Shown here: piece by piece, positions 28,132 through 36,145 of the stretch
Layout of the letters: each line of letters starts with the position of its first letter
Position numbering within the stretch: position 1 is the stretch's first letter
Assembly (NCBI RefSeq): GCF_003814875.1
Contig: NZ_RKQF01000001.1
Span: forward strand, 186,001-250,000
DNA length: 64,000 nucleotides
Direction: 5' to 3'
DNA from: Streptomyces sp. Ag109_O5-1
Lineage (GTDB): Bacteria; Actinomycetota; Actinomycetes; Streptomycetales; Streptomycetaceae
Notes under the pieces: model-generated
Database searches by the model: none
Seen by the model: only the letters and a program-made list of their open reading frames with translations
Told to the model about the DNA's origin: nothing
Made by a program: the position numbers and the translations under genes

Positions 28132-28611
28132 ATGAGCGCCATCCACATAGTCCACGACTACCCGCACGCTCCCGCCAAGGTCTGGCATGCCGTCACCGAC
28201 CCCGGGCTCATCCCGCTATGGACCGCGACCGGAGCCGGGGCACGCCCGGAAGGGTTCACCACCACCGTCGGCGCCCGGTTCCAGTTCATCGCCAGGCCCA
28301 AACCCGGCTGGAGCGGCATCGTCGACTGCGTCGTACTGGAGGCGGATCAACCCCGGCTGCTGCGCTACTCGTGGACCGACCACGGCGGCGGCGAGACCAC
28401 CGAGGTCGCCTACCGCATCGAACCCCACGGCACAGGAACACGCTTCACCTATGACCACACGGGCTTCACAGGTGCGGGCGGGCTGATGATGGCCCAGATC
28501 CTGGGTCACGTACGGCGGAAGATGCTGCGCGTCGGCCTGCCGGCCGTGCTGAACGACCTGGACGAGGCAGGCAACCTCCGCCCCGGAAGCACTCTCAAGC
28601 CCAAGGCCTGA
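28132..28611 (+). CDS. SRPBCC (START/Bet v1-like) domain protein
   Basis: A 159-residue helix-grip protein of the AHSA1/SRPBCC type: opens IHIVHDYPHAPAKVWHAVTD, centre PRLLRYSWTDHGGGETTEVA, end LPAVLNDLDEAGNL. These bind hydrophobic ligands or act as small cyclases/hydrolases; some are stress-induced. The start is close to the end of the operator-promoter region, with a GGGAG just before the ATG. Control by the divergent TetR is inferred. Confidence 0.85.
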   Translation: MSAIHIVHDYPHAPAKVWHAVTDPGLIPLWTATGAGARPEGFTTTVGARFQFIARPKPGWSGIVDCVVLEADQPRLLRYSWTDHGGGETTEVAYRIEPHGTGTRFTYDHTGFTGAGGLMMAQILGHVRRKMLRVGLPAVLNDLDEAGNLRPGSTLKPKA

Positions 28612-28654
28612 CTTTCAGGACAGCGGCCGCTGATCATCAGCATCACCAAGTGGG

Positions 28655-28954
28655 TCAGGGAGACCAACGATCGAGTGCCGGTCTGCCAGTGTGGTGCGCC
28701 TCCATCGCGCCCGCACAGGCGGTCCAGTAGCCGATCGAGGGCTTGAGCGCGGCGACCAGGCCGGTGCAGGCGACGTCGCCGTCCAGCGCACCCACCTCGG
28801 CGTTCGTGACGGCCGCGGCCCGCTCGACCGCTGTGAGGGCCCTTGACCAGATGCGGCTTGGTCGCGAGGGTCTCGGCGGTGACGGGGAAGTTGGCGAGCG
28901 CCCCGACCGTGTGCACCCCCTGGCCTCGTCGGGAACACCGACGTCACCGAGCAT
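28655..28954 (-). pseudogene. Aspartase/fumarase-family lyase, N-terminal relic with paired frameshifts
   Basis: From ATG 28954 frame A reads MLGDVGVPDEARG. The next frame then gives VHTVGALANFPVTAETLATK and PHLVK. Frame A resumes with ALTAVERAAAVTNAEVGALD and GDVA. Joined, this is the N-terminal pattern of class-II fumarase/aspartate ammonia-lyase enzymes (GVxTxRALxNFPxT). After about 28790 the similarity stops and an unrelated tail (LVAALKPSIGYWTACAG) runs to 28655. The active-site segments of the family lie further on and are absent. The ATG overlaps the end of the TetR gene. Confidence 0.65.
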
Positions 28955-29536
28955 GTCGTGCTGCGAACTCTCGTCCCAACGCGAGGGCGTTGGCACGGTA
29001 GTGGTCGAGGGCGGTCTCGTCCGCGCGGGCGCGGCCTCGGTGACCTCCGGCTCGCCGAGGACCAGCTGGTGCAGTACCAGCCCTTCGAGCGCCGCGAAGA
29101 CAAGCCGGGTCAGGGCAGGGTCGGCTCCTTCGGGAAGGATGCGGGACAACTCCCGCTCCGTGGCCTCGAAGTACTCGCTGTACAGCGCGCGGATCTTCGG
29201 GAGCAGCTCGGGCCTGCGCCGCGATTCGAGCATCAGCTCGTACTGGAAGAGTTGCATGTCCGGCTCGCGGATGACCATGTCCGACAGCCCCGCCGCGAAG
29301 TCCGCGGCGTTGCCCGTGCCCGGTTCCAGCTCGCTGGTGCTCGCACTGGTGCGCACCGCATGGGTGAGGGCCGCCTCGGTCAACGCGTCGCGCGAACCGA
29401 AGTGGTGCACCACCAGACCGTGTGTGACACCCGCCTCCTGTGCGACGGCACGGTACGTGAGCTTGCGCAGGCCACCCTGGGCCACCACACGGACGGCCGC
29501 GTTGAGCAGCGCCTCACGACCGGTCCCGTAGTCCAC
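28944..29536 (-). pseudogene. TetR-family regulator with a C-terminal frameshift
   Basis: Residues 1-165 form a clean TetR protein (REALLNAAVRVVAQGGLRKL; YRAVAQEAGVTHGLVVHHFG). Around 29030 the frame slips: the family-like C-terminus RADETALDHYRANALALGRE is found in the neighbouring frame, ending at TGA 28944-28946. The unshifted frame instead runs on through the lyase relic to 28655. DNA-binding and most of the ligand domain are intact, so the unshifted product could still act. Whether the shift is real or a sequencing artefact cannot be told. Confidence 0.7.
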
Positions 29537-30187
29537 CCGACGTGGACCGCATCAAGATCGCCTCTCAGCCGGCTCATGCGCTCAAGGCCCGCGCGTACTT
29601 GCGGCGGCAGCGCCACGATCTTGCAGAGAGGCTGGTGCGCGCGGATGGCTGCCGCCCTGGCGAGTGGATGGTCGTCAAACCGCTGCTGGCTCTGTACGGA
29701 CTTTGGACACTCCGCGGTCTCAAGGCCGACGAACGGAAGGTCTCGCCGTAGGCATCCGTTGCCACTTGGTGTCAGGCACGGTGGTTCTTGAGCCGACGCC
29801 ACCTGACCATTCACCGCACAAGCGTCTCCTGACGGCCGGCCGAGTGCTCAGCATTTTCTGACGGAATCCGGTCAGGGAGATGCAGGGATGTCGAGGGCGA
29901 GGCCAGTTCCGGTGATGAAGCCGTCGAGGGTGTCTGGCCGGTACTGGAGGCGTTTGAGCCGATTGCGGACAAGGCGTAGGTGGGCAGCAGGAGCACCGTC
30001 AGCCACTCACGCTCGGCGATCAGCCCAGTTCACGCACGACGGTGCGCACGGTGCGGCCGACGTGACGCCCGTGCCGGCGAACCCATGTGCCGACTGGCCG
30101 AGTTCTGGATGGCCTTTGTCACCTCGAAGCCCTCGATGCTGCCGTGTCCTCATCCCTGTCCCTCCTGATGTTTCATGTCGGCGGCGC
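29537..30187. other. Sparse region with possible mobile-element debris (650 bp)
   Basis: No gene with a credible start. On the minus strand about 29880-29970 reads RNRLKRLQYRPDTLDGFITG, then TGLALDIPASP and a stop, and upstream of it around 30010-30070 RTVRTVVRELG; these have a transposase or integrase flavour but I cannot place them. Plus-strand 29542-29751 is open without similarity known to me. Confidence 0.3.
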
Positions 30188-30622
30188 CTACTTCGGAAGT
30201 CCGTGCCGCCGCCGGCCGTAGTTGCTCATGGCTGTTGCCGCTCCCATGACCCAGGCCAGGGACAGGGCCAGAAAGAAGGCCCAGAAGCCGAAGCCGCCGC
30301 TCTGGTTACCGCTGATCGCCCAGAGCAGCAGTGCCGCAGGTCCTGCCACCACGAGTGGTCCCAAGAGCCACCAGATCAGGTAAGTACGCATGATCTCCCG
30401 GCTGTCGAGACGGGTCTCCTCATGCAGGACGTACCGGGTCAGGGTCTGACTGCCGGTGCCCCTGGGGACGTATGTGCTGGCGCCGACGGTGAGCCGGTAG
30501 CGCCGCAGCGGCAGAACGGGCAGGTCGAGGACGACGAACCATTGGGTGGCGTAGTGACTGCCGTCGCGGTTGCGGTTGCCGAACCCCAGGAACTTGGTGC
30601 CGATGCCGTTCATCGTGGACAC
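30188..30622 (-). CDS. Small two-helix membrane protein
   Basis: The 144-residue product starts at GTG 30622 behind a strong GGAGGA. Residues 1-75 form a soluble domain (NGIGTKFLGFGNRNRDGSHY; LPVLPLRRYRLTVGA) resembling N-terminal domains of small inner-membrane proteins whose members begin NGIGTxxxG. Two membrane helices follow (WWLLGPLVVAGPAALLLWAI; FGFWAFFLALSLAWVMGAA) and a basic tail. Function unknown. Confidence 0.75.
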   Translation of the reverse strand: MSTMNGIGTKFLGFGNRNRDGSHYATQWFVVLDLPVLPLRRYRLTVGASTYVPRGTGSQTLTRYVLHEETRLDSREIMRTYLIWWLLGPLVVAGPAALLLWAISGNQSGGFGFWAFFLALSLAWVMGAATAMSNYGRRRHGLPK

Positions 30623-30891
30623 GCCGGGTTCCTCCTCTGGCGACGATCAGCGTCGGGCACCCTCCGGACATGAGTGCCATGCCACGCAAAGCGACGGAAA
30701 GCCGCCGGAGCGATGCGCCGCTGTCAGGATTCCAGCCGGCGATCACCATCGGCATCCGTGAAACCACTTAATCCGGGCGGCTGCCGCGGTGCGCCGGCTC
30801 TCCGTCCGGCGGCGAACCGGTCGCACTGCACCGGGACTCCCTGCGGCGACCCCACGGGGCGGCCGACGGCGGGTGGGACCGGAGCGTCCGG

Positions 30892-33800
30892 TCAGGCGGT
30901 CGGGCGGTGCACCACTCGGCCGAGTGCGCGCGGCAACGACGCCCGGGAGGGGATGTCGAGCTTGCGATAGACGCGTCCGAGATGGGATTCGACCGTCCTG
31001 GTGCTGACGAAGAGCTGCTCCGCGATCTCCTTGGTGCGTTTGCCCTCTGCCGCCAGTTCCGCGATCTCCCGCTCTCGCTCGGTGAGAAGGGCCACGGTCG
31101 TCGGGGCACTCTCGTTCTGCACCGTTGCGGCCACCGCACCGGTGGCGGCGCGGGTTACCGGCAGCGAGACCCTGGTCTTCGCCGCCTCTTCAAGGATCCG
31201 CTGAGCGCCACAGGCCCGAGCGGCCTTTCCCGCCATGTCGAGCCACTCCAGCGCCTGTTGGGTGCCATGGGCCGCGTGCACCGAAGGCGCCCCGGTCACC
31301 AGGGTCCAGGCGTGTTCCACCGGCAGGCCGGCGCGACGGAACGATTCCGCGGCCTCGTGGAACAGCTCTGCCGCCAGACGGTGTTCACCCTCGGCGGCGT
31401 GGAGCGCGGCCCGGGCTCTGCGCACGTGCTGCTGTTGCAGCGGCAGCCCCAACTCCTCGGCCGCGTCCTCCCCTGTCCGGGCCCAGTCACGTGCTGCGTC
31501 GATGTCACCGCATTGCAGTGCCGCGACGGAGGCGAGGGCCAGGAGAGAGGGCTGCCAGGCCCGCAGCAGTCGCTGTAGCTGCGGGCCGCCCTGCTCGACG
31601 AGGGTGCGCACACAGCCTGCCGGGTCCCCGCCGAGGAACTGGGCGTGGGCGTGCAGGCCGACCGCTACGGCTGCCCGCCAGCCCCGCTTGCGCAAGGCGA
31701 GGGAAAGTCCTTCCCCGGCGAGTTCGAGCAGCCTGTCGGTGTCACGCCGTGACCGGGTCCACAGCAGCCCCGTCGCCCGCAGGAGCATGGCGACCCCGGC
31801 AGCTTCGTCGGCCCCGGTCGTCCGGGCGAGCAGCTCGGCCTCGCCGGCCCGGCGACAGAGCGACTCCAGACGCCCCGTCATCTGGTCGAGATGGCACAGA
31901 GCCACCAGTTGGTTGATCCGGATGAACCTCCGGGTGGCACCCGTGGTTGCCTGCAGTCCTCGTTCCAGGTGCCGGTAGGCGTCATGGAAACGCTCCTGGA
32001 ACAGCTCCGCGCAGCCGAGCATCGCCAGGACGTCGGGCATGGTGACGGCAGCGGCGTCCGGCAGGGCGTCCACGATCCGCGCACACTCGGTGACCTCGGC
32101 GACGGCCTCGGGCAGCAGCCCGAGCTGGCTGTCCCCGAGGGCGCTCAGGGCCCGCAGGTAGGGCACCGCCGAGCCGGTGGCTCCGGCAGCCTCCGCCGCC
32201 TCACGGACCACGTCACGTGCCTCGCCGTAGGCGCCCCGGAACAACTGCACGCGCCCGTACGCGGTGATCAGTTCGGCCGCCGGCGCCGGCAGCGGCACGG
32301 GCAGTGGGCGGGGTACGAGGTCAAGTGCCGTCCGGACCACCGCATCGGCCTCCTGGTGACGGCCCAGCAACCGCTCCAGCTCTCCGCAGACGGCGTAGGC
32401 GCTGAGCCGCAGGTCCTCGGAGAGATCCGACTGATGCCGGAGCAGTTCGTGCACCAGGGAACGGGCTTCCCGCAGCCGGCCAACGGCACTGAGAGCCCGG
32501 CAGCAGTCGAGCACCAGAACGGCCCGGGAGGCGCTGGTCCCCTCCCCGGCGGGCAGGTGGTCCAGCGCCAGGCGCAGCCAGCGGGCGGCGACGGCCGGGG
32601 ACTTGGCCATCACCTCCGCCGCCCCGTCAACCAGAACCTGCCCGGTCTCCGCTCTGCCCGCGCCCACCAGGTGCTCGGCCTGCCGGGCACGCCGGTACGC
32701 CGATGCTCCTCGCGTGGTGAGCAGCTCCAGGGCACGTCTGTGGGCGTTGACGCGCAGCGCCGGCGAAGCGTGTTCCAGGGCGACGTGGCCGAGCACCGGG
32801 TGCCGGAAGACGTAGCCGCTGCCCCAGGGCAGCGGCCGTATCAGGTCCGCTGCGACGAGTTCGGTGAACGCTCCGAGGGTCGGTTGCAGGCCGAGAGCGG
32901 AGACCTCAGCGACGTCGTCCGGCAGGAAGGGATCGCCGAGAACGGCGGCGACGTGGACCGAGAGCGCGGCGTCAGCACTGATGGAGGCCAGCTCGGTGAC
33001 GACGGGGACGGCCTCCCGGAGCATGCCGTCCCGGTCCGGACCGGCACTGAGCGGCCACTCGTCAGGGTCCCACCGCGCCGCGACCAGGATCCGCAGCATC
33101 CGCGGGTTACCGCCGGAAGCGGCGTGCAACTGCTCGGCGTATGTGCCGTCGATCACGGGTGCCGGGGAGGCGCGCCACTCGGTGTACGCATGGTCACGCG
33201 CCGGGTGGGAGAAGGCGTGCCGGGAGGTGGTGTCGGCGCGTGAGCCCTCGTGACCGAGGAGGGTGGATATCTCCTGGAGATCCAGGGAGGACGGGGCCAG
33301 ACGGATGACTGAGCCGGTCTCGACTCCGTGTTCGAGCGCCTCTCTCAGTACCGGGCTGGACTGCCGCGGGCGGTGCGCCAGCGCCAGGACGAACGGGCCG
33401 GGCGGGGGTGTCCGCACGAGCTGCGCGATCAGCCTCGCGGACTGCTCGTCGCACAGCTGCAGGTTGTCGAGGACCAGCACCCCGCCGCGCCGCGCCGCCC
33501 AGCGCCCCAGTACGCTCCGCACCTCGGTGCCCGCCCCGGCGCCGGGCTCCCGGGCAATCGGGCAATCCCGCACCTCAAGGGCATCCAGCATCTCTCTGAT
33601 GACCTGGCCGGGGTGGGTCGTACCCCTCGCGGCGTGGGCTCGCGCCACCAGTGCCCCTGCCCCGGCTGCCCGCTCGGCGAGCAGGCCGAGCAGGGCGGTC
33701 TTGCCGATCCCCGGCTCACCCGTGACCTCCAGGACCGCTCCCCGGCCGCCGGTCAGATTCTGTACGACCGCGGAAAGACACTCGACCTGCGAGTGTCTGC

Positions 33801-33900
33801 CGACGAGAACGGCGCCGTTCTCATGGGCCGGATCCTTTGAGGGCAAGTGATCCTCTCCCTTCCCATGGGTGTGCACACGAGTGATCACGCCCTTTGTCAT
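30892..33900 (-). CDS. LAL-type LuxR-family regulator with ATPase domain
   Basis: A 1002-residue large ATP-binding LuxR regulator. Walker A GEPGIGKT at residues 61-68, Walker B GGVLVLDNLQLCD near 150, a long TPR/helical middle, and a C-terminal LuxR helix-turn-helix (LTEREREIAELAAEGKRTKE; STRTVESHLGRVYRKL). The ATG at 33900 follows a TAATAT hexamer by 8 bases with no Shine-Dalgarno between, suggesting a leaderless message. LAL proteins usually activate secondary-metabolism or sugar-use genes in cis; here the neighbours are small hypothetical membrane proteins, so the target is open. Confidence 0.92.
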   Translation of the reverse strand: MTKGVITRVHTHGKGEDHLPSKDPAHENGAVLVGRHSQVECLSAVVQNLTGGRGAVLEVTGEPGIGKTALLGLLAERAAGAGALVARAHAARGTTHPGQVIREMLDALEVRDCPIAREPGAGAGTEVRSVLGRWAARRGGVLVLDNLQLCDEQSARLIAQLVRTPPPGPFVLALAHRPRQSSPVLREALEHGVETGSVIRLAPSSLDLQEISTLLGHEGSRADTTSRHAFSHPARDHAYTEWRASPAPVIDGTYAEQLHAASGGNPRMLRILVAARWDPDEWPLSAGPDRDGMLREAVPVVTELASISADAALSVHVAAVLGDPFLPDDVAEVSALGLQPTLGAFTELVAADLIRPLPWGSGYVFRHPVLGHVALEHASPALRVNAHRRALELLTTRGASAYRRARQAEHLVGAGRAETGQVLVDGAAEVMAKSPAVAARWLRLALDHLPAGEGTSASRAVLVLDCCRALSAVGRLREARSLVHELLRHQSDLSEDLRLSAYAVCGELERLLGRHQEADAVVRTALDLVPRPLPVPLPAPAAELITAYGRVQLFRGAYGEARDVVREAAEAAGATGSAVPYLRALSALGDSQLGLLPEAVAEVTECARIVDALPDAAAVTMPDVLAMLGCAELFQERFHDAYRHLERGLQATTGATRRFIRINQLVALCHLDQMTGRLESLCRRAGEAELLARTTGADEAAGVAMLLRATGLLWTRSRRDTDRLLELAGEGLSLALRKRGWRAAVAVGLHAHAQFLGGDPAGCVRTLVEQGGPQLQRLLRAWQPSLLALASVAALQCGDIDAARDWARTGEDAAEELGLPLQQQHVRRARAALHAAEGEHRLAAELFHEAAESFRRAGLPVEHAWTLVTGAPSVHAAHGTQQALEWLDMAGKAARACGAQRILEEAAKTRVSLPVTRAATGAVAATVQNESAPTTVALLTEREREIAELAAEGKRTKEIAEQLFVSTRTVESHLGRVYRKLDIPSRASLPRALGRVVHRPTA

Positions 33901-34404
33901 CGATTCGGATATTAGGCCATGACGTTGGCCGACTTGTGGCGTGAACGGTGAGCTGCGGGAGATCCGGAGTCGCCGGCGGCCGCAGCTCGACGGTGTTTTC
34001 GTGTGGCACTGGACAGCGCCGTGCGGCTGCGGGGCAGTGAGCGCTTCGATCCGTTCCGCGGACTGTGAGGCGAGCGGATGGCTCGGCCGGCACACCACTT
34101 GGGCCGGCGGACTGGAGCGCACCGCCGAATCTGTCGACCGGAAGGCGGCACCGCTGGTGAATCACCCTTGCAAGTAGCCCGGCTTGGGCGCCGCGCCGGT
34201 CCGGGCAACGGCGCGCCTCGCGAACGACGCCACGTGGTCCGAGAGGAACGCCGTACCGCCCGACGGTGGGAACTCAGCCCGCACTCTGCGGGAAGCGAAC
34301 GTACTTCATTCCTCAGGTTCTTGCCTCGCAGAAGAGCAGTCCGGGGACCGGCGAATGGTCCGGCGGCGCCAGGTTGCCGGCCGGACGCTGTCGAGGCAGC
34401 GGGG
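33901..34404. other. Intergenic region upstream of the LAL gene (500 bp)
   Basis: On the minus strand TAATAT at 33909-33914 is a good -10 box for the LAL gene. No recognisable gene; open frames here are short or antisense with unnatural Arg/Pro/Ser composition. Confidence 0.4.
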
Positions 34405-35076
34405 TCATGGTGTGCAGAGGGTGGTGCGGTGGGGGCCGAAGTGGCCGAACAGGCCGGCCAGCAGGACGAAAGCTGTGATCGAGAAGACCGAGAGCCACAC
34501 GGCATACCGGGCCACGTCGCCGATCGTGCGGTCAAGGCGACGCGCAATCCTCCACCAGGACCAGCTGATGAGCGCGCCGGTGCCCAGGGCGGCCATGACG
34601 CAGAGCAGCACCGCTGTCATCAGGTCCACACCACCGGGGACGGGCCGCGAGGCCACAGCGCAAGCGCCCTCGGACAATTGCTCGGATCCGAGGATGAGCA
34701 GCAGTGACACAAGCAGGTTCACCACAGCCGCGGCTGCCCAGCCGAGCCCGGTCAGCAGGCGCCGAGCCACCCTGTGCTCCCTGAGCCCGGCCACCAAGGC
34801 GCAGAACATCAACACCATCGGCACCGCCAGACAGACAGCAAGTCCCTCCACTATGGCTCCGATATCGAACCAGTGGCCGGTCGGGCGGTCGGAGTCGTTC
34901 AACCCGGCCCAGAAGTAGCGGGCATAGGCCAGAAGAAACACGAATTCGACGGTGAGCCCCGCAAGGACGTGCGCGGCCATGCGGGCTGCGGGGCGGTGAG
35001 AGAAGAACGCGGGCCATACGACATCTCTGAGGCCGCTCTCCGATTCGGAGCTTCTGTTGTTGTCGAGCGAGCGCAC
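34405..35076 (-). CDS. Multi-pass membrane protein of unknown function
   Basis: A 223-residue protein starting at GTG 35076 with AAGGA upstream. Five hydrophobic helices are visible (MAAHVLAGLTVEFVFLLAYA; IVEGLAVCLAVPMVLMFCAL; GLGWAAAAVVNLLVSLLLIL; MTAVLLCVMAALGTGALISW; VWLSVFSITAFVLLAGLFG). No family or catalytic motif recognised. Confidence 0.7.
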   Translation of the reverse strand: MRSLDNNRSSESESGLRDVVWPAFFSHRPAARMAAHVLAGLTVEFVFLLAYARYFWAGLNDSDRPTGHWFDIGAIVEGLAVCLAVPMVLMFCALVAGLREHRVARRLLTGLGWAAAAVVNLLVSLLLILGSEQLSEGACAVASRPVPGGVDLMTAVLLCVMAALGTGALISWSWWRIARRLDRTIGDVARYAVWLSVFSITAFVLLAGLFGHFGPHRTTLCTP

Positions 35077-35329
35077 TGAACCGTCCTTGTCCGCGGGTGT
35101 CCCGGCGCCCGTCCGGGGCAGCAGGAAGGCCGGGTCAAGAGTTCTCTCAACAGCGAACGTGTGCGCATCGGGGGAAACACGGAAACAAGCGCGTACTCGG
35201 TGGCTGACACGCCACGCCCACCGGCTGCATCGCGACCAGTTGCCCGTCGGGTACAGGAGCCTCTCCCGTGATCATCGGATCCGCCGTCAGATTCACACTC
35301 CCCGTACTCACCTGCTACGGGAGAGCTAC

Positions 35330-35806
35330 GTGGTTTCACGGACGTCAAGATCGGCTGCGCTCGCGAGAGTGGGGATTACACACGATTTGGCGGTTCGGAT
35401 GGGCCTGGCGGAACCCCGCAGCGTTGAGCGGTTCAAGAACGACGACTACCCCGGCTGGAAGTCGCGGATCGACGAGGCGGCAGGTTTCGAGGTGCCGGTC
35501 GAGGTGGCGTGGCAGGAGCTGGCCGTCGCCGACTACGCCGACAGGTACGCCGCATACTTCCCCCAGGTGTACTTCCAGCCGCTGGTGGACGCGTTGAGCG
35601 CGGTAGCGGCCGACGACCTGGGCAAGGAAGCGCTCCGCGAGGGGATGTCGAAGGTCGTCATCCGGAACACCGGCGAGTTCTTCAGCCCGTCGGGGATCTC
35701 CTTCACCGACGGCGTGCTGACGTTCGACCACATGTCGGATACCAACACCCACCATGGTGAGGAGCGCACGAAGGTTCTCCAGGGCGTCCTGGAATCTGCG
35801 CGCTGA
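35330..35806 (+). CDS. Conserved hypothetical protein
   Basis: The 158-residue soluble product starts at GTG 35330 with GGGAGA 5 bases upstream. Sequence features: WKSRIDEAAGFEVPVEVAWQ; DYADRYAAYFPQVYFQPLVD; SFTDGVLTFDHMSDTNTHHG. The repeated aromatic/acidic pattern suggests an alpha/beta fold, but I do not recognise a named function. Convergent with the wall-anchored protein gene, separated by a strong hairpin. Confidence 0.65.
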   Translation: MVSRTSRSAALARVGITHDLAVRMGLAEPRSVERFKNDDYPGWKSRIDEAAGFEVPVEVAWQELAVADYADRYAAYFPQVYFQPLVDALSAVAADDLGKEALREGMSKVVIRNTGEFFSPSGISFTDGVLTFDHMSDTNTHHGEERTKVLQGVLESAR

Positions 35807-36145
35807 GCTTCGCTCTTGTCCCTGTGCCCGGTCCGCGGACGTTGATCGGGTGAGGTGCGGGACATGGAACGGCCATCGCGAGATTCTCCAGGTGGGTGAA
35901 GACCTGGGAGGTCGCGATGGCCGTCGCCGTGAGTGTGCCGGGACCGGATGGCGAAGGCCGGGTTCGGCCCGGAGCATGCCTTCGCCACCGAGCCACAACC
36001 AGTACTGCAACGGCGCTTGCCGAAGCACACGTCGGCCTTCACGACCCCTACCAGGTTCGTGAAGGCCGACGTCGCGCCGCGCCTTGAATTCGCCGACGGG
36101 GTCGCCGAAACCAGCGGGGCGGAACGGAAGAGCCTGCAGCTCAGG
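35807..36145. other. Convergent intergenic region (340 bp)
   Basis: No gene recognised. It contains the long hairpin at 36031-36070. Some open frames continue antisense into the neighbours but have no independent support. Confidence 0.4.
36031..36070. terminator. Long perfect hairpin between convergent genes
   Basis: GTCGGCCTTCACGA (36031-36044) is perfectly complementary to TCGTGAAGGCCGAC (36057-36070) with a 12-base loop. A 14-bp perfect stem between two convergent genes fits a bidirectional, T-less Streptomyces terminator. Confidence 0.65.

Noticed and set aside
29542..29751. Seventy-codon plus-strand frame beside the second TetR gene
   Set aside because: No ribosome site and no recognisable family; probably chance or debris.
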